Assembly: GCA_034687125.1 (NCBI GenBank)
Contig: JAQGBZ010000043.1
Span: 186,001-250,000, forward strand
DNA length: 64,000 nt
Source of the DNA: Neelides folsomi
Lineage: Eukaryota; Arthropoda; Collembola; Neelipleona; Neelidae
Direction: 5' to 3'
The notes beneath the pieces were generated by a model. It was given only the letters and a program-made list of their open reading frames with translations, was not told where the DNA came from and searched no databases. Below are positions 26,001-40,300 of this stretch, in pieces. A program made the position numbers and the translations under genes. The first letter of the stretch is position 1. Every line of letters starts with the position of its first letter.

Positions 26001-28500
26001 TGTGGACACTCATTATCGTAAATTCCCTTCTCTCCCTTTTAATTACAGTTTCATAAACTACCGTTAATGGGCTTCCCTTCCCTTGGCTCAAAATTCCCGG
26101 CCAAATACCGGGCGGAGAGAGGGGTCTAGTTTTGCAAGTTTTTGCTACTTGGGTCGACAGGGGAGAAGTGGACCCGGGAGGAGAAGCTCCGGATGGAGAT
26201 GAGGAGGGGAGGGGATGATGGGTAATGGGAGGAGGGCGGTAAGCATATGGACTAAGCAGTTAGTTTATATGCAAAAGGGAATTTGGAATGGCACATGAAG
26301 ACGATCCATACGTCACATTAAGTGCTCGAGAATTAAAGGGAAATTAGAGGGAAACGGCTTCTCTGAAGAACGTTAAGGCTTCCCATAATACTTCTTCTCT
26401 ACTAAAAGCGCCCCTCGGAGGCCGAGTTCGCTCATTGGGAAAGAGACTGTCAGGTCGCGTCCCTTCCGGTTCTAAAACAATGACCGTCCTCCCCACTCCT
26501 CAAAACTCGGGAATCTGATAAAGCCCAGACTCGGGTCCCCGGATCTTCCCTATCGGCTTATTTGTTTCGAGTCAAGGAATTCTCGATCCAAGGAGGTGAT
26601 AATGGGTTGATGTGGAATAGTTTAGACTTTGATGCAAGTGAGGTGAGAGTGTGAAGTAATTAAACTATAGGATTGTTGGAATAGTTGATAGTTAGGGTGA
26701 TTAATTAAACCGGGAAGGGGAGAAGTGAAGAAGGCGGGCCAGGTAGCAAATGGTGAATTCCTTCTGTCACGTCCGCCTTATAAACAAGGGCCCAAGCTCT
26801 TTTCTTCCACGTCTCAGAACCGAAGGAAATTTCGAACAAATTTCCTCTGCGTTGACATTACGACTTCAACGTGACCGTTCCTTAGAATTTCTTCATTTCT
26901 TTAATTATCGATCGGGGCCAGTCGCGGGAGGCGTAGGACATATAATATAAGATCGTAATCGTAATTCGTGAGGAATCAAGACAAGGGAAGAGACATGGAT
27001 CTCTTAATGGGAAGTGAGGATGATTTGAAGGGCGGCGATGAGGAAGGGAGAACTCATTCGGATTCAAAGTCAGGATCTCCACGAGGAGTGTCCGGGGAAG
27101 AAAGTGGAGCCGCGGGAAGATGGTGACATAAATAAGGCTTAAGGGACGATGGTTATCGAGTATGAAAGAACGCCGAATGCCAGTGAGAGTGACGCGGAAG
27201 AGGTCTTATTTATGTTTGGGACTCGGGGGAAAGTCTTGAGCCCTAATGGAACAGGACAAGCAGAGGGACAAGAAGGGCCCGAGCCGATCCGCGGGACAGG
27301 GACAGTTAATGCGCCCGGACGTTACCCACTCCGGTCTCACTTTTGACAAAAGCTTTTAAACACCGGGAAAATTATGGGGCTCCTGTGTAGTCGGCGGCGG
27401 CGGGTTTCTACTAATTAAAAGCGGAGCGGGAGCGGGAGAGAGGAGCTGAATGGGAACTGCGGTGGTGGGAATGGGGAGCTCGATCGATCCTGGTGGATAT
27501 GATAGTAGTAAATCAGGATAATTACAGTGACCGAATCAGAAAGGCCCAGATGTCAAGTCGTTCCGGGTGACATTTTTACGAGGACTGATGAGTCCCCTCG
27601 ATGGGTTACGTGCGAGAACCTCGAAGAGCCTTAATGTCTTCTGACTGACAGTCTCCATGCATTCAAATGGGTTGCTTTTCTCCACTTCCACAATCAAGTC
27701 GGAGGGACCCATTACGGAGGAGCTGGGGCCAACCCCCGTTCCAGTATTTCTATCTCCGTGGATTCACCACCTAATGGTCGCCCTTTTTCTTAAATAAAGC
27801 CCCGAGTTTCCCCTTTTGCCGGATCGGCCCAATACTCCCTCTGCCTCGATGAGAGTTCCCTTAATTATTGGGCGATATTTTTGATTGGACCTCGTCTCGA
27901 CGGTTCAAGCGAGCAGGGCTTCCAAACTCCCTTCTTAGCCACCTTCCACTGCGGGTCTTTGGAACTAAAGCTCCTTCTGGTCCTCTCCATAAATAAATCG
28001 AGCGGCCGACGCATGAAAATTTAAGAGAAGAAGAAAACTTTGAGACAATTAAAGGAATGAATCAAAGGCTCCTCTCGTCCTTCCCTAAATTTTGTTTTCT
28101 CGCTCGCGACTCTCAAAATCTCCCCAAGGTCCTATTGTTTCCTTTTCTTAATCAAAATCTTTTCCACCTTCTGCCTCGCATCTCCCCCAGATTTGTAAGT
28201 GGATGTGCGGTCGTCTTTTACCATCAAGAACAACTCCGGCTTTCTTCTATGCATCTTTCACATTTTCCTGGATCATGAAACCGGAATTACTTTCAAAGGC
28301 TAGCCAGGCCAACCGGCTCTCCCTTTTACAAACCTCCCCCCAATACTCAATTATATTATATGGCATTCGTCCATCTATTGTCCAAATCTTGTCAAAAATG
28401 TCAATCTGTCATTCACATACTAATAATTTCAATTCCTTATCTCAATTTCTTATCTCAATATTTTATTCCAATATACCGGGCTAGCCGCAGGTAAAACTCT
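23040..28500. promoter_or_regulatory. GC-rich non-coding islands upstream of teashirt (distal block)
   Basis: Two long islands, about 23040-24180 and 24600-28500, are much richer in G and C than the surrounding DNA. They contain long purine-rich or pyrimidine-rich stretches but only short, overlapping frames on both strands, none with a recognisable domain or paired splice sites. Their composition resembles the teashirt exons rather than the introns. Around 23598-23622 and 27391-27407 there are GGCGG-type runs. I read them as constrained regulatory DNA of the teashirt domain; they could alternatively be parts of long non-coding transcripts. Confidence 0.4.
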
Positions 28501-30839
28501 TTTTTAATCAATTGTATTGTATTCAATTTTCAATCAAATTTTCTTAAAAAGAGCGCTAATTGTATTCTCTATACATCACACAAAAAGAATAATATTATTA
28601 ATTTGAAACTTGAGCTCCATTCCATTGACTTCAATACAGTGCTGCAAATGATTATTAACAAATTCTTAATTTGAATTCTACGTAATTGAACCAATACTTA
28701 GGTAAAGGGTTAAAGAATTAATTTATCAAATATCTCAACATTTCAACAGCGTTCTTTACTTAGCTATTCAATAATCCCAACTTTTCCTTCCTGATGAGAG
28801 GGCAGTGATTTTCCATATTATAATTAGAAAACGAAACGAATGAAAAAGAAACGAGATAATCCAGCTTTCGCACAAGAGAAATTGTCTGCCGTTTAAAAAT
28901 GGTTTAATCCATTCTCCTTGGGTTAAAAGACTATTACCCTTCAAATAATATTAGTACTCATCGAACTCGAATGCCCACATTGATAGATTTTAATTATTGG
29001 TCATATTAAACTTATTAGCGATAAAAGAATGAAATTTCTGGCATACATAACTGAACATAATGGCACAAACATTGTGATTTACTGGTTGAATTATTGAATA
29101 ATATTTAATTAATTTTTTTAATCACAAAATCATCACCATATGATTTGTATTTTGTAATGGTTCAGACCTCAAACTTAGCGGTTACAGTTACTTCGAATAA
29201 TATGGCAAATTTTGTTAAAATCATCAATATTTTTGATTCCTTGAAATGTCAGCTATTCATAAGATCAATTTTTCTTTCTGCCCCCTTATTTGGATGTTCA
29301 ATTTTATAAATTGGGGGTGTATAAAATCTATACAATAAACCAATGAATTATTAATGTTCATAAACACATGTACTGTCACTTCTCTTGTTAAGTCAAGAGC
29401 GAAATTTTACATGACAGTAAATTTAGGCATAGTATTCAGCTTTTTAGTTAAGTATTAAGTGTGTATCAATCATTCAAAGCCTTCCACTTCTGATTCTGAC
29501 ACATCACTCGACATATAAAAAATTATCAAATTATACGTTTTAATTTTATCTTAATTCAGTAATTCGTAACACACACATAATTAATAAATACTATTAGCCC
29601 ATAAAATTCAAAATTCAAAACTTCTCTTTCAATAAAAGATAAATTGAATATATCAAATTATCAAAAAGTGTCAAATTCATTGATTTGGACTAAACAACAA
29701 TAAGTTTTAGAAGTGACCAATCTACAATTTCCATTTTAAAATTTTCAAAATTTCATCAAACATGAATCTCTGATCATTTTACCAAAATATGAAGATAAAC
29801 GTCGTATAAATCATAGACCATAATTTATAAAATACATACTACATGTGGATTAAATACATAAATTTTCATTAATATATAAACGCATGTCATTTTATGACTT
29901 ATTTACATGAATTTCGGTTATGATCTTACGAGAGGTACAATGTAGTTTCACTTTGTAACTACAAAACACTAGGCAATTTGCCGTTTTTAAGCGCAGTATT
30001 TGTATACAAGAAGTATTTTATTTTGCCATTTGTACATTTTGTCTACATTTGTGTTACAATTTACGATAATAAAGTATAGGGATATTCCATAACCAAAATA
30101 TTGTGAACAATTGAAATTCCACATAGATTATTGTATTAAATATGACCGATTGATCAATCTTATTACATTAAAAGTAAAAAAACCTTATCAATTTCCTCTG
30201 ACGACTTATTGTCCCCGGGGCATAAGTTCCTTACACATTTTTAATCTAAAATAACCTTATCCTAATAAATTTTAAGTCTTATTAAATAATTATAGGTAGA
30301 AATAAAGATATTTAGATATTTTCAGAGATATTTTCATTTAAACGTGAGATTTGCTTATCTCGGTCAATCATAGATAGAAAAAACTTTGGTCTTTGTTCAA
30401 TGTGCAATGAAATGATAAGTCTTCAATATGAGAAGGGAGGAGGCGTCAATAAAAATGAATGGGATTATTAAAAAACATAAAAAGTTGGTTAAAAGCAGTA
30501 ATTTAAGTCATTAATCACCAAGAAGTTATTTTACATTGGTTAAATCTTTAAGTTTTAATTCTTTTAACCCTTTATACATATATCAATTTGTATTATTTCA
30601 ACTACGGTTAAACCGGTCTTCATTTTCCTGATGAATCTTCTAAGCTCTTTGTTTTTTTCTTCCCATCTTCGTCTTTACCGGCGAATGAGTATCTCCTATG
30701 CCTTTTAAATATTTAAATTATTTTTATTCTTTCAAGGTAATTAAAACTTCCTGTGATGTGATAATGATGAGTCAAATACCTTTAACAGGAAAAATAGGGG
30801 ACAATGCCACTACTAATATAACATTGTTGGACTTATCCC
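28501..30839. other. AT-rich spacer between GC islands
   Basis: A 2.3 kb AT-rich stretch with no coding, RNA or repeat feature that I can support. It sharply separates the distal and proximal GC-rich blocks. Confidence 0.6.
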
Positions 30840-33800
30840 TCACTATTATTCTTTCTAATGTTTTGGTTTCGGCGAGAGTTGTGTGTGAGGGTGAGAGGGC
30901 TCAAAGGGTCGGATTGTGGGCTTACGAGAATTAAGGCACCGACCCTGTTTCCCATTACTCCCCAACAGAGACAGAAGTTCTCTTGTAGAGTCTCCCCTTT
31001 CATGCCGGCACTCAATTACTCTTAGGTTCCCCCATCTTCAAGACTCGGACACCTTTAATATACCTGTGAACGATTGACTCGTTACGCGAAGTGTCTCTGT
31101 GAGGGAGGGGACAATCAATTTGCCGGCGGCCAACGTAGGGAGAGAGAGAGAGCGTTCAGGTAGCCGAGGATAATTAGCGCCCATTGAGCTATGGTAAATA
31201 GAATGGGCTCATTAGAATGCCTTCCAGCTCTTTCTCACACCTTTACAACCAATATCAATGACAAATGGACTTGTGTCAATCTCGAGAGACATTCAACTCT
31301 CTGGACGCTTCATCGGCCAAATTCTTGTCCCTTTCAACGGGGGCCGTGAGTGACAAGTAGAAAAATGGAGAAAGGAGTTACAAACAAGCCCTGTTGAGTC
31401 GGAAAGGTTCGAGGACACGGGAGCTAATGAAGGGGGAAGGCGACTCGCATTTTGATATAATATTTAAGGAGTGAAGGGGGTAATTCAAACGGTTAATCTG
31501 TGTTGTATATATAGGAGGAAGAAGATAAGAAATTAGGATTACGGAGAGTGAAGAGTTGAGAAAGTTGGGGAGACTCCGTCAAAAGGCCTGGGAGTGGATG
31601 TCATAAAAAGGTAAAGTTTGTTTGGGGCTCTCTGGCGGCTTCTCGGGTCCCCGGTAAATAGGAGCAGAGTTGGGTAAATAAATAGAGGCGACGAGGAAGC
31701 CTGGGTGGATGGATGGTGGAAAGGCGTAGAGAGAGGTTCTATGGAATTGGGATTCGGGGGGTTCCTCGGGAGAGGGGAAGGGCTGGGAGACTCGTTGTAA
31801 TTAGAAGCACTAAATAACAGAGAAATGACAGGTTTCATGGCTTTTCTTCCCGAAAGATCAGTTGAACCGAGAAGAGGAGCTGTCTGGGGGATGATGGACG
31901 TTCGTCGTAGAGGGTCGTTCCCAGTGACGAGAGCCTGAGTCAGATGAGAGCGAGAGAGAGTGGAATGGCTCAGCGGAGGGAAATAAATTCACTTTTATGG
32001 CAAGACATTCTATTTTCATAAATTTCATATATCATATTTGCATTTTCGCGGACTGACATAAATCACTCCCTTTATGGCTAATTAGACCTTTGTGTTCCGA
32101 CACACCAGCATCTCCTATTCACACTGCCTGGCTCCGACTCTTTCCCTTCTCTCATTTACCAGCCCATTCTCGAGTCCTCAACGGCCCTGACCACTTTCCT
32201 CCATCATCTCCCTCCCAGGCACCCTGCCAACCGAGGATTCCCCGACCCGAATAATTATGCTCCGACGGATCCCCGCCCGCCGCCATCGTGGACAATGGCT
32301 ATCCATTCTCCGTTCCAGCCCGCCAGACCCATGGACAAACTTTGGCCGACATTTTGAGGGACACTTGGCAGCTTCTCCTGGTTTGCGGGGCCTCGAGCAC
32401 AGTTGTCGAGGGAATGTCAGAAACAGGCTGTCAATGTCAGAATGGCACTTCAGAGTCACCGTTGTCTCTCTCTCTCTCTCCTCTTCTCCTCCAGCGCGAC
32501 TGAGTAGCGGAACGTCGAGGGAAAAAAGTCAAAAGACAAACTCTCGGCAAGGAAGGCGATTAGCGATGGCATTCTCCACTCAAATTATGACAAATTGCAT
32601 TTACACTCATCTGAAGAGTGACGGAGGAGTCAGGAGGAGACCGATCGACTTTCTTCGCCAATCTCACCTTACCTGCTTCCAACACAGTGGGGTAGGAAAC
32701 GAAGCGTGGAGCAGCTCCCCTTCTATCCTGTCTCTGCCCAATCTCCTTTTTCCTTCAAGGAAATCATGATTCAGTATGCCTATCATCGGAGACTTCATCT
32801 GCTCATCTTCCCAATGAGAATGGACGATGACTTTTATGTCAGAAGTTGCTGTCGCTGCCCTGAATTTACTAGGAACAATCCTATTTCCACGTACCCTCAC
32901 TTTAAACTCATATTTACGACCCGGCTTCCTATATTGTTTGCCCTATTATTTAACTTCTCCATGTATGAGCCATATCTTCCATCCCATGTAATTCCGTCAA
33001 ATTACTCCCGACAAACATCATTTAGTAATTCTGTTCCTATCAGAGTCTCCCAAGTTATGAGACCTGAATGGAGCTCTGGATTGTGAGGATCATTCAGAGG
33101 TTGTTGGGAACGAAGGCCCAGGTAGTGTCACAAATAAGGAATAACAAGTGTAGTAATCTCAGAGAAGAATCTGAGCCTCCTCTTCCCTCCGGACTATTAT
33201 ATGATGAGGGGGCTTCTTTAGAGAAGAATGGGGAAACATCTCACTCTCATTTGTCGCTCGGGTCGAGTTCACAAAAGGAGGTCTCCTCGGAGAGAGGGGA
33301 AGTTGGGAAACAGGATCCTCCGTTGTGGAGGAGGAATGCGGGGAAGTGGGGCTGTCAATCATTGAGTCCGGGCGAGATGATGAAGGAAGGAGTAATGGGA
33401 CAAGGAGTCCATTATAGGTTGATAAAGGTTGCGAATTGGCGGCCGTAGCTGTGAGGACCCAGGCGGGTGCGGCTCGACTACGGAGAGTTTAGAAGGAGGG
33501 TTGGGAGCAAGAATGAAGTGGCTGGCGTGATTGGTAAAATAAATCAAAGGAAAAAGGTATAAAAGAGGGGGGAGGGGGACCTGGGGAGCGACTCTCTATA
33601 TCATAGTCATAAATAACGGGGATGGAAATGGGAAGAACGTCAAGGGAACTCGGAGTGTGAAAGGAGACGAAGAGAACGACGGCCTCTTCAGCTACAAATC
33701 ACTTTTATGCATTTATGAATTTTCTCTTATCTGACGCTCTTAAATCATATAAGTTTAGAAATTAGCGTCAGAGCGCTTGTATCGCGAGCGCTTCAGAATT

Positions 33801-36190
33801 ATCTAGACGAGACGAGATCATCCCATAATTAAACTCACTCTCAGTCCCATCTCTTCCCAAACTCTCAACCTTTTACATTCGGCTCGTAAACGACCCACGA
33901 ACTCATTCTCTCCCTTTTCCATTCCCGGTTCACAGACTATTAAATGCTTCAAACTTCCTAGCCTGACCTGACCCTAGGCTAATAGAGATGTGGCGAAGGA
34001 GCCTTTTAATCGGACCCAGCTTGCTCTCCATCCACTAAATTGCGGACCGCTACTTAATAACAATTGATTTTTCCTTCTTTCTTATCGTGTCATTTACACT
34101 TGGTCATTATGGACATATGACACGGAGTTGTAAAAGTTTCTCAAGACTGAAGACACTGAAGAGATACAGACATCTTCATAACAGTTGCATTTCCACCCTG
34201 CGACGAAGAAAGTTTATCCATAAAAATATGTTGCTTTCTTTCATCAGCAGGGTCGGAGTCATTTTGACTCTTTAGTAGAAGAAGAGATTCGATGGATCGG
34301 GAGAGACAAAAAAATTCTTTTATTGTCGCATCTTTGCCAGACTACCAGCCTGGCTCTCTTTGATTTTTCCTTCATTCCGATTGAGATTGATTTTGGCTGG
34401 GAATTGAAATTATTTGAGAAGGTAAAGGGACTCTCCGAGGAAATCAAAATATCAAAAATCAAACGCGTCTTATCTTTCCTCCGCCCTCAAAAGTTAATAT
34501 TCAGGGGAGAGGGAAGAGAAGAGTCAGGTTAGAAGCCTCCTCCTTTCTGGCAATAATTCAATCAAAACGTGTCTCCTGATCCTTGATTGATAACTCCGAT
34601 TCCATTTCCTTATAAACTTTTCTCACCATCTCCGGGTCCCCTAATGAGATTCGCAACTCACATCCGCAATTTCCTCTCTATAACCTTTGTCTTATTTCCC
34701 ACTCATCTCGTCTTCCAAAGGAAGTAAGAAAAGTTTCAACCAGTCAACCCACGACTCAAAATTCAAAATTTCAAAACCAAAGTTGTAGGGCTGATAAGGA
34801 GGAGAGTGATGAGATATTTAGATCTTGTGATATCTTTGCAAAATGGCCAATTCAACATTCACTCCATGTCTTTGGTTCTAATTAGCAAGGAGGGAAATGG
34901 GAGGTCTTTGTACAAGCCGAAAATACTTCTATATTATACAAATGTACGTATTAGATATTATGTAGTAATATAAAGATGATATTCACAAAGGTGGAGGAAT
35001 TACAAGGCCGAAGTTGAAAATTAGCCTCTTGTATATTTGTAGTCTATTATGAGAGCGGACATGAGCTGTTTTTCCCTTCCCTCCCCGTAATAAGTAATAA
35101 AATTTCCAGATGACAGGATTCCAATAAGGAATGATGATGGGATGGATGGGCGAAAGTGAGTGGATGGAAAAAGAGTCGTCAGAGCCCCATTGCTTGGTCT
35201 CGGGGAGGAACTGAGCCTCCAGCCTGACATAAAAGGGATCTCTCGGTGGTCGCTCTAGTGATTTGTGGCCAAGAAGTCATTATGTAGGTCTTATATTCGT
35301 CCAAAGTCGTAAATTAAATGTTGTTTCTGAGGGTGAAAATTTTTTGAATCGGGATGCTTTGATATAGACTGACTCTCCTCTCAGACACAAAAAAGGAGCA
35401 TCTGGCTCTGGATTTTTTCCTACTAAACCTCTCCTCCTCTTCGAGCTCTCTGAAGGAAAGACTGACTCGACTCAAAGTTATAAATCTGTCACTATTTGAA
35501 CGTAGCGAAAGGTTCCTCTCCCCTCAATCACACGAAGAGGAGCAGCTCAAAGAATCTCGAACAAGGAGGGAGCCAACATCCTCCTCTGCCAGCACTCACA
35601 GTCCACCACACAGAGCCTTCAATCAGCTTCGCCCAGCCGAGCCCCCATTCCTCCACGATTGATGACGGCCAATAACCACCTCAGCTAGAACAATCCCACC
35701 AGCCACATAACTCTCCGGCCCGCCACGTCCAGCCACCCAGCCCTGCCCGCTCATCAGCCAACCTCCGCCCGCGTCGCTAAGTGTCATGAAGTGATTCCAT
35801 TCCCACGGTCTAATCAATGTGTGATCAGGTGTTTTTGCTCGTGTAATTAAGAGATGGGGGAGACATGCCTTCAAGGCTCCTCCGCTAACTATCAGCCCAT
35901 ATTCCTTCAATCTTCGGCCCTCGGGGTAATTCCCCACTCGAGACTAACTTACGGACTCTCCTCTGTCCAAATCTTGTCAAACCTTTTCATCTCCACTGCT
36001 TTCATCCTTACAAAATGACAGCCGACTTTACATTCCTTCATTTTTATTCACCCGATTAACACTTTTTTCTCGCTCCCCGACTCACAGTCACTCAACCACT
36101 CAAGGCAATCAGTCCGACTACCTCTTGAGACTGCCGACGGAGAATCCTCCATGCTTTTATTCACACTCTTTACTCGAGATGAAAAATTCT
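30840..36190. promoter_or_regulatory. GC-rich non-coding islands upstream of teashirt (proximal block)
   Basis: About 5 kb of GC-richer DNA, interrupted by brief AT-rich gaps, without a supported gene. It includes a GA run near 31140-31153, a CT run near 32464-32483 and a hairpin-rich spot at 33732-33797. The longest open frame, 170 codons from 32257, overlaps a 93-codon antisense frame and has no family signature. Proximity to teashirt suggests regulatory function; this is inference. Confidence 0.4.
33732..33797. repeat. Clustered hairpins and AGCGCT palindromes
   Basis: CTGACGCT (33732-33739) and its reverse complement AGCGTCAG (33765-33772) flank about 25 bases that include a weaker TAAA/TTTA pairing. 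Immediately after come two GAGCGCTT copies separated by about 10 bases, each containing the palindrome AGCGCT. The block sits in the proximal GC-rich region. The stem is too short for me to call a microRNA. Confidence 0.5.
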
Positions 36191-36849
36191 GATTTTAATT
36201 CAATCTACTCGTCAATTAATTAACTTTAACATTTATGCAATACACCTATTACATTATGTAAGTAGTGGTATTTACATCAATTTCCTTATGTTTTCATCGA
36301 TTATAAATTAAAAAACTTCTGAGATAATTTTTTATTTGCATTAACTTTAATTTTGAATATGTTTGTACCCATCATACAACGTGGTACTCTAATTATGTAC
36401 AAATTGGTTGTTATCTTCTCATCTACTATGTATGCAAATGAAAATATTAGTGTGTTATTTCGGTATTTTCATGTAATGATTAATTCTTTGTGTATGTATT
36501 TTTATATTAAACTGTAAATACTTATACATAAGGTCTTGCTTTTAGTTATTATAACTGGCGTACATAATTGACATAAAATCGAAAGTTGGAATTTTCATAC
36601 AAATATGATAAATACCTATACATATTATATTTATAATAAATATCTTTCCATGCAAATAGTCATATTATTGCACAAATAAATTCATTATTTATAGTAATTA
36701 AGTAATAAATTAGCAATTAATTGACAAAATAATTAATAAGGTATTCATGATAAATATAAACATCATTGATAGTTTATCAATATCATATTTAACACAATAT
36801 TTACAAAATTCCCAAAGACGTTTTTAATAAAAATTCCCAAATAAAATAT
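36191..36849. other. AT-rich spacer before the teashirt promoter region
   Basis: Strongly AT-rich, no supported feature. It isolates the GC-rich teashirt start region from the upstream block. Confidence 0.6.
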
Positions 36850-37375
36850 CATTGTTCAAAATACTTTTTCTTAAAAGGGAAATGCAGTAGGTGGGTTAAT
36901 ATGTCAGTTCCTGTAAATTGAGGCTGTTTGTGAAGGAGGATAAGAAGTGTACGGAGAATAGTTTTCGTATGAATGACATTGTTTGTATGAGCTTGAATAA
37001 AAAAAGTGGGCAAATTAGGGTATTCAATTAAGTGAGGGGGGCGATCTCCCGTCCCATTTCTGTTCTCTTGGACGGAGTGGCCGAGTGATGATTGTATTGA
37101 CGGAGTTGCAGTGGAAGGAGGCTGAGGCGGAACGGGGGCGGGAATGCACTTCAGGGGAAGGCGCACACGCGGGATATTTTCCGTCTTCCGTCCATCACCG
37201 GGTTCCACACTCTCCACGAGTGACGAGTGAGTTGACTAGTTGACAGCGAGATTTGAGAGAGGAAACATCTCGGCTCCACGGCTCTCCTTCCACGCCGGAA
37301 CACCTTCAGTCGGCTGCTCCTCTCTCGAGGAGGAACTTCCTCACTCCACTCGTCACTCGTCCAGGGCGAACCAGG
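36850..37375 (+). promoter_or_regulatory. Teashirt promoter/5' leader region
   Basis: A GC- and CpG-richer segment begins abruptly near 36850 and continues through the start codon. It holds the inverted repeat ACGAGTGACGAGTG at 37216-37229 and 37347-37360. No TATA box is evident close to the ATG. The transcription start is not determined. Confidence 0.45.
37216..37360 (+). repeat. 14-bp inverted repeat flanking the presumed teashirt leader
   Basis: ACGAGTGACGAGTG at 37216-37229 is the exact reverse complement of 37347-37360. The right arm ends 15 bases before the teashirt start codon. Each arm is itself a direct repeat of ACGAGTG. If transcribed together the arms would close a stem around about 117 bases of leader next to the initiation codon. 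Confidence 0.75.
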
Positions 37376-40300
37376 ATGCCCCGCAGAAAGCAAGACTGCC
37401 CCGTGAAATTCAAATGTAAGAGGCAAATTAATTTTCTTTCTCGGTTTTCGGGCTTCGAAGTTTGGGTGCTACACTCGTGGAGTAGACAAAGCACACGACT
37501 CTTGGGCCTGTGAGTGACAGCCGTCACTCTGACGAGTCTGGTTTTGACGGACGACGCTTTTGTTTTTCCTCAAAAACTTTTCTTTTCCTCTTTCCTTATT
37601 TCTCTCATTCTCTTAAATCAATTCTTAATCTTCTTCTTCATGTGGCAATTGCCAATACACTGCCTGCCATTCATAACTAATTAACATTTCAAGTAATTAT
37701 ACAATGAGAAGCTGGAAAAACTTTCAGCTACAGTTCCTGCCATTCAAAACCATGAGATTTTCAAAACCATGAGATTTTCAAAACCCCGAGTTTTACCAAC
37801 CATGTAATAATAGCTAATTCATCTTATTGGTTATGATCTCAAAAGTGAAATTCCTCGTGTCGCGTCCAATAATTCAATGATCCAGTTGTTTGGCTGAGTC
37901 CCTACGCTTTGGCAGCTTGCGTTTTGGAAGTGATTGTTGTTTATTAGTTGCTCTTTTTGAGTGGAAAGGAAGCTGAGTTGAAGTTTAGGTGGATGTCATA
38001 GAATCATTTTTTATATTCCTTCATCCATCCTCCTCCCAAGTTATTCAACAGTTGGACCGCATCGATTTTGATTTGACTCAATTTCTTCCACAGATTTCTT
38101 TCCTGTCTCACACTTTTACATAGCGTTAGCTGTCTCTTACTTAGACCCCTTCCCATATAAAGACTCTCCTTTCTCAAGAAAACAAAGAGATGGATCGTGG
38201 ATTTATCGGGTGAAGACACGATTTCCAGCCTCTATAGTTTGATAACTTAGCTTCGTTTCATTTCAATCACACCTTACTCTTTTCCCACTCCGACGACAAG
38301 TTTTTGCAAGTCCTATTTAGGCATAAAGTCTTCCTCACTCTGTCCGTCCATAATAAGAGGTGAGTTCAGTTCCACTTTTGACTGCCACTCAACTGCCTCC
38401 AGGTAGAATCTCCTATAAAGACAGATTGAATGTCAAATGTCGAGGAAGAAACTTGCCAAGTTTTGAACCCTTTGTTTTCCTATTCTCCCTCTAATATTTT
38501 AAACCGGAACTGGAAAGTGCAAGTTGTTATTTACATTTCCAAATACTGTCGTCGGTGGATTTTGACTAAAAGGGAATTGAATCTACTCTCCGCACTACCT
38601 TTGACTCTTTCCGAATGAAAGAAAGAAGTCCAATTTCCTTCATTGGCAACCCTGGGCTTGAGAGGCAAAAAACGGACGTAATGTTCAGAAACCCTCAAAA
38701 TTTATGATGTTTGAGAGACAGCCGTCATAAAGCAAAGGGGTTGAGCCACCCCCAAAAGTAGAACTTGACTCTCGGTTCTCCAGACCCCCGGCTCCTTTCC
38801 CTTGCCGTAATAATACGAACAAACAGATCCTTCCTCTCATCTTCTTTTCTGCTCCGAGGATCTTCTCAGCTCACCTATGTTCCCCAATCTGATATTAAGA
38901 TCCTATCAGTATATAACTAGTATATAATATAAGCGGGTGAAGGATGATGAGACCTTAGAGATCATCATCAGTCAAGTTCGCCACTCTTCCACTATATTAC
39001 TACCTAATTAGCCTCTTAATTAGCTCCTCTGTCTCTCTCGACGGTGAACAGGGTAAAGACTCGAGGCGCAGAGGAATCCGCATTGAATGAAAGACCCAAA
39101 CTCTGCTTCTCCCTTCCTCCGCTCTTGTCCTACTACACTTACACATACTCTCCTGTAGAGAGTCGGAAGTTATGAGTATGACTCTTACTATCATATCCTC
39201 ATATGTATACATTCTCACACTAGAGAGTTGTGTTTTCTCGCATGAAGGAGTGGCGGGAAGAAGCCGGAATTCGCAAAGAACTCAGGTTGCATAAGACACG
39301 CATCTTCCGTAGTGTGTGATGTGTGTGGTGGTTCTTCTGGTTGGTCGGGGTCTCACCGAGTGCGATGACTGGGTCTCTATGCTATGCATGTGGATACTAC
39401 TCTTCATACTTTACACAGGTTCATTCATTCATTCATGGCTCCTTCCTTCATATATGAATGCAAGTGTTTTTCCTTTACCATGTGCCCTTTTATTTAAGAA
39501 TTGCATTTGGGAAGTTTGAGCTCTTTAAATACTATGTGGTATTGGTGTAAATAGAATCGGTGTATGATTATATAAATATTATGTGATAATCTCCAAGCGG
39601 ATTAGGTATAAATTGAAGGGAGAGGAGAAAAGGGAGAGTTGATTATTCTCGGAGTGTCCGGATTCGCCGGACGGCGTAGGTGTGAGCGGGTGGGGGGAGT
39701 TGGAGGAGCGGAATTCCAGCTTCCAAGACTTGTCACTCACTCGTCACAAGTTCCAAGTTGTGTCATCGATTTCGGAGCTCCGGGGTTGCAACCTCTCTGT
39801 CCATGCTCTCTGTCTATCATGTCTCATCAGTTTCTATTGATCCGAGTTACGGACGTCGAGGACGTTGCCGCTTGCCACTCCAAAAACATCGATTTCTTCT
39901 CTCCTCGTCTTATTCCACTCCCCTACCGGCGTCGAGGACGGAGTTCACCACTCTTCTCCTTACGTCCGACTCCGAATTAGAACTCATCCTCCCCTCTTCG
40001 TGACCATCTCGTCTGAATTCGAGAGAGATTCGATTCTCGATCACTTGTTGGAGCAGGAGGTTGTAATAGAGCGCCGTGGTCCCCCCCGTTCCGGGGTCTT
40101 CCCTCCCCATTCCCCGCGTATAACCTCCAGTTGTCACTTTTTCTCTTCCAATGCGAGTGGGGCTCTAATGGACATCCATCACTCATTCTTCTCTTCACTC
40201 CTCTTCCGTTCTCTCCCTGCCTGATGGGTCAACTCGGCCTTTTGTCCTCCAACTCAACTTGATTTACGATCCACCTGGACAGTTTTTTCTCTTTGCCTCA

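Noticed and set aside
32257-32769. 170-codon plus-strand frame upstream of teashirt
   Set aside because: No recognisable family, overlapped on the other strand by a 93-codon frame, no paired splice sites; likely chance in GC-rich DNA.
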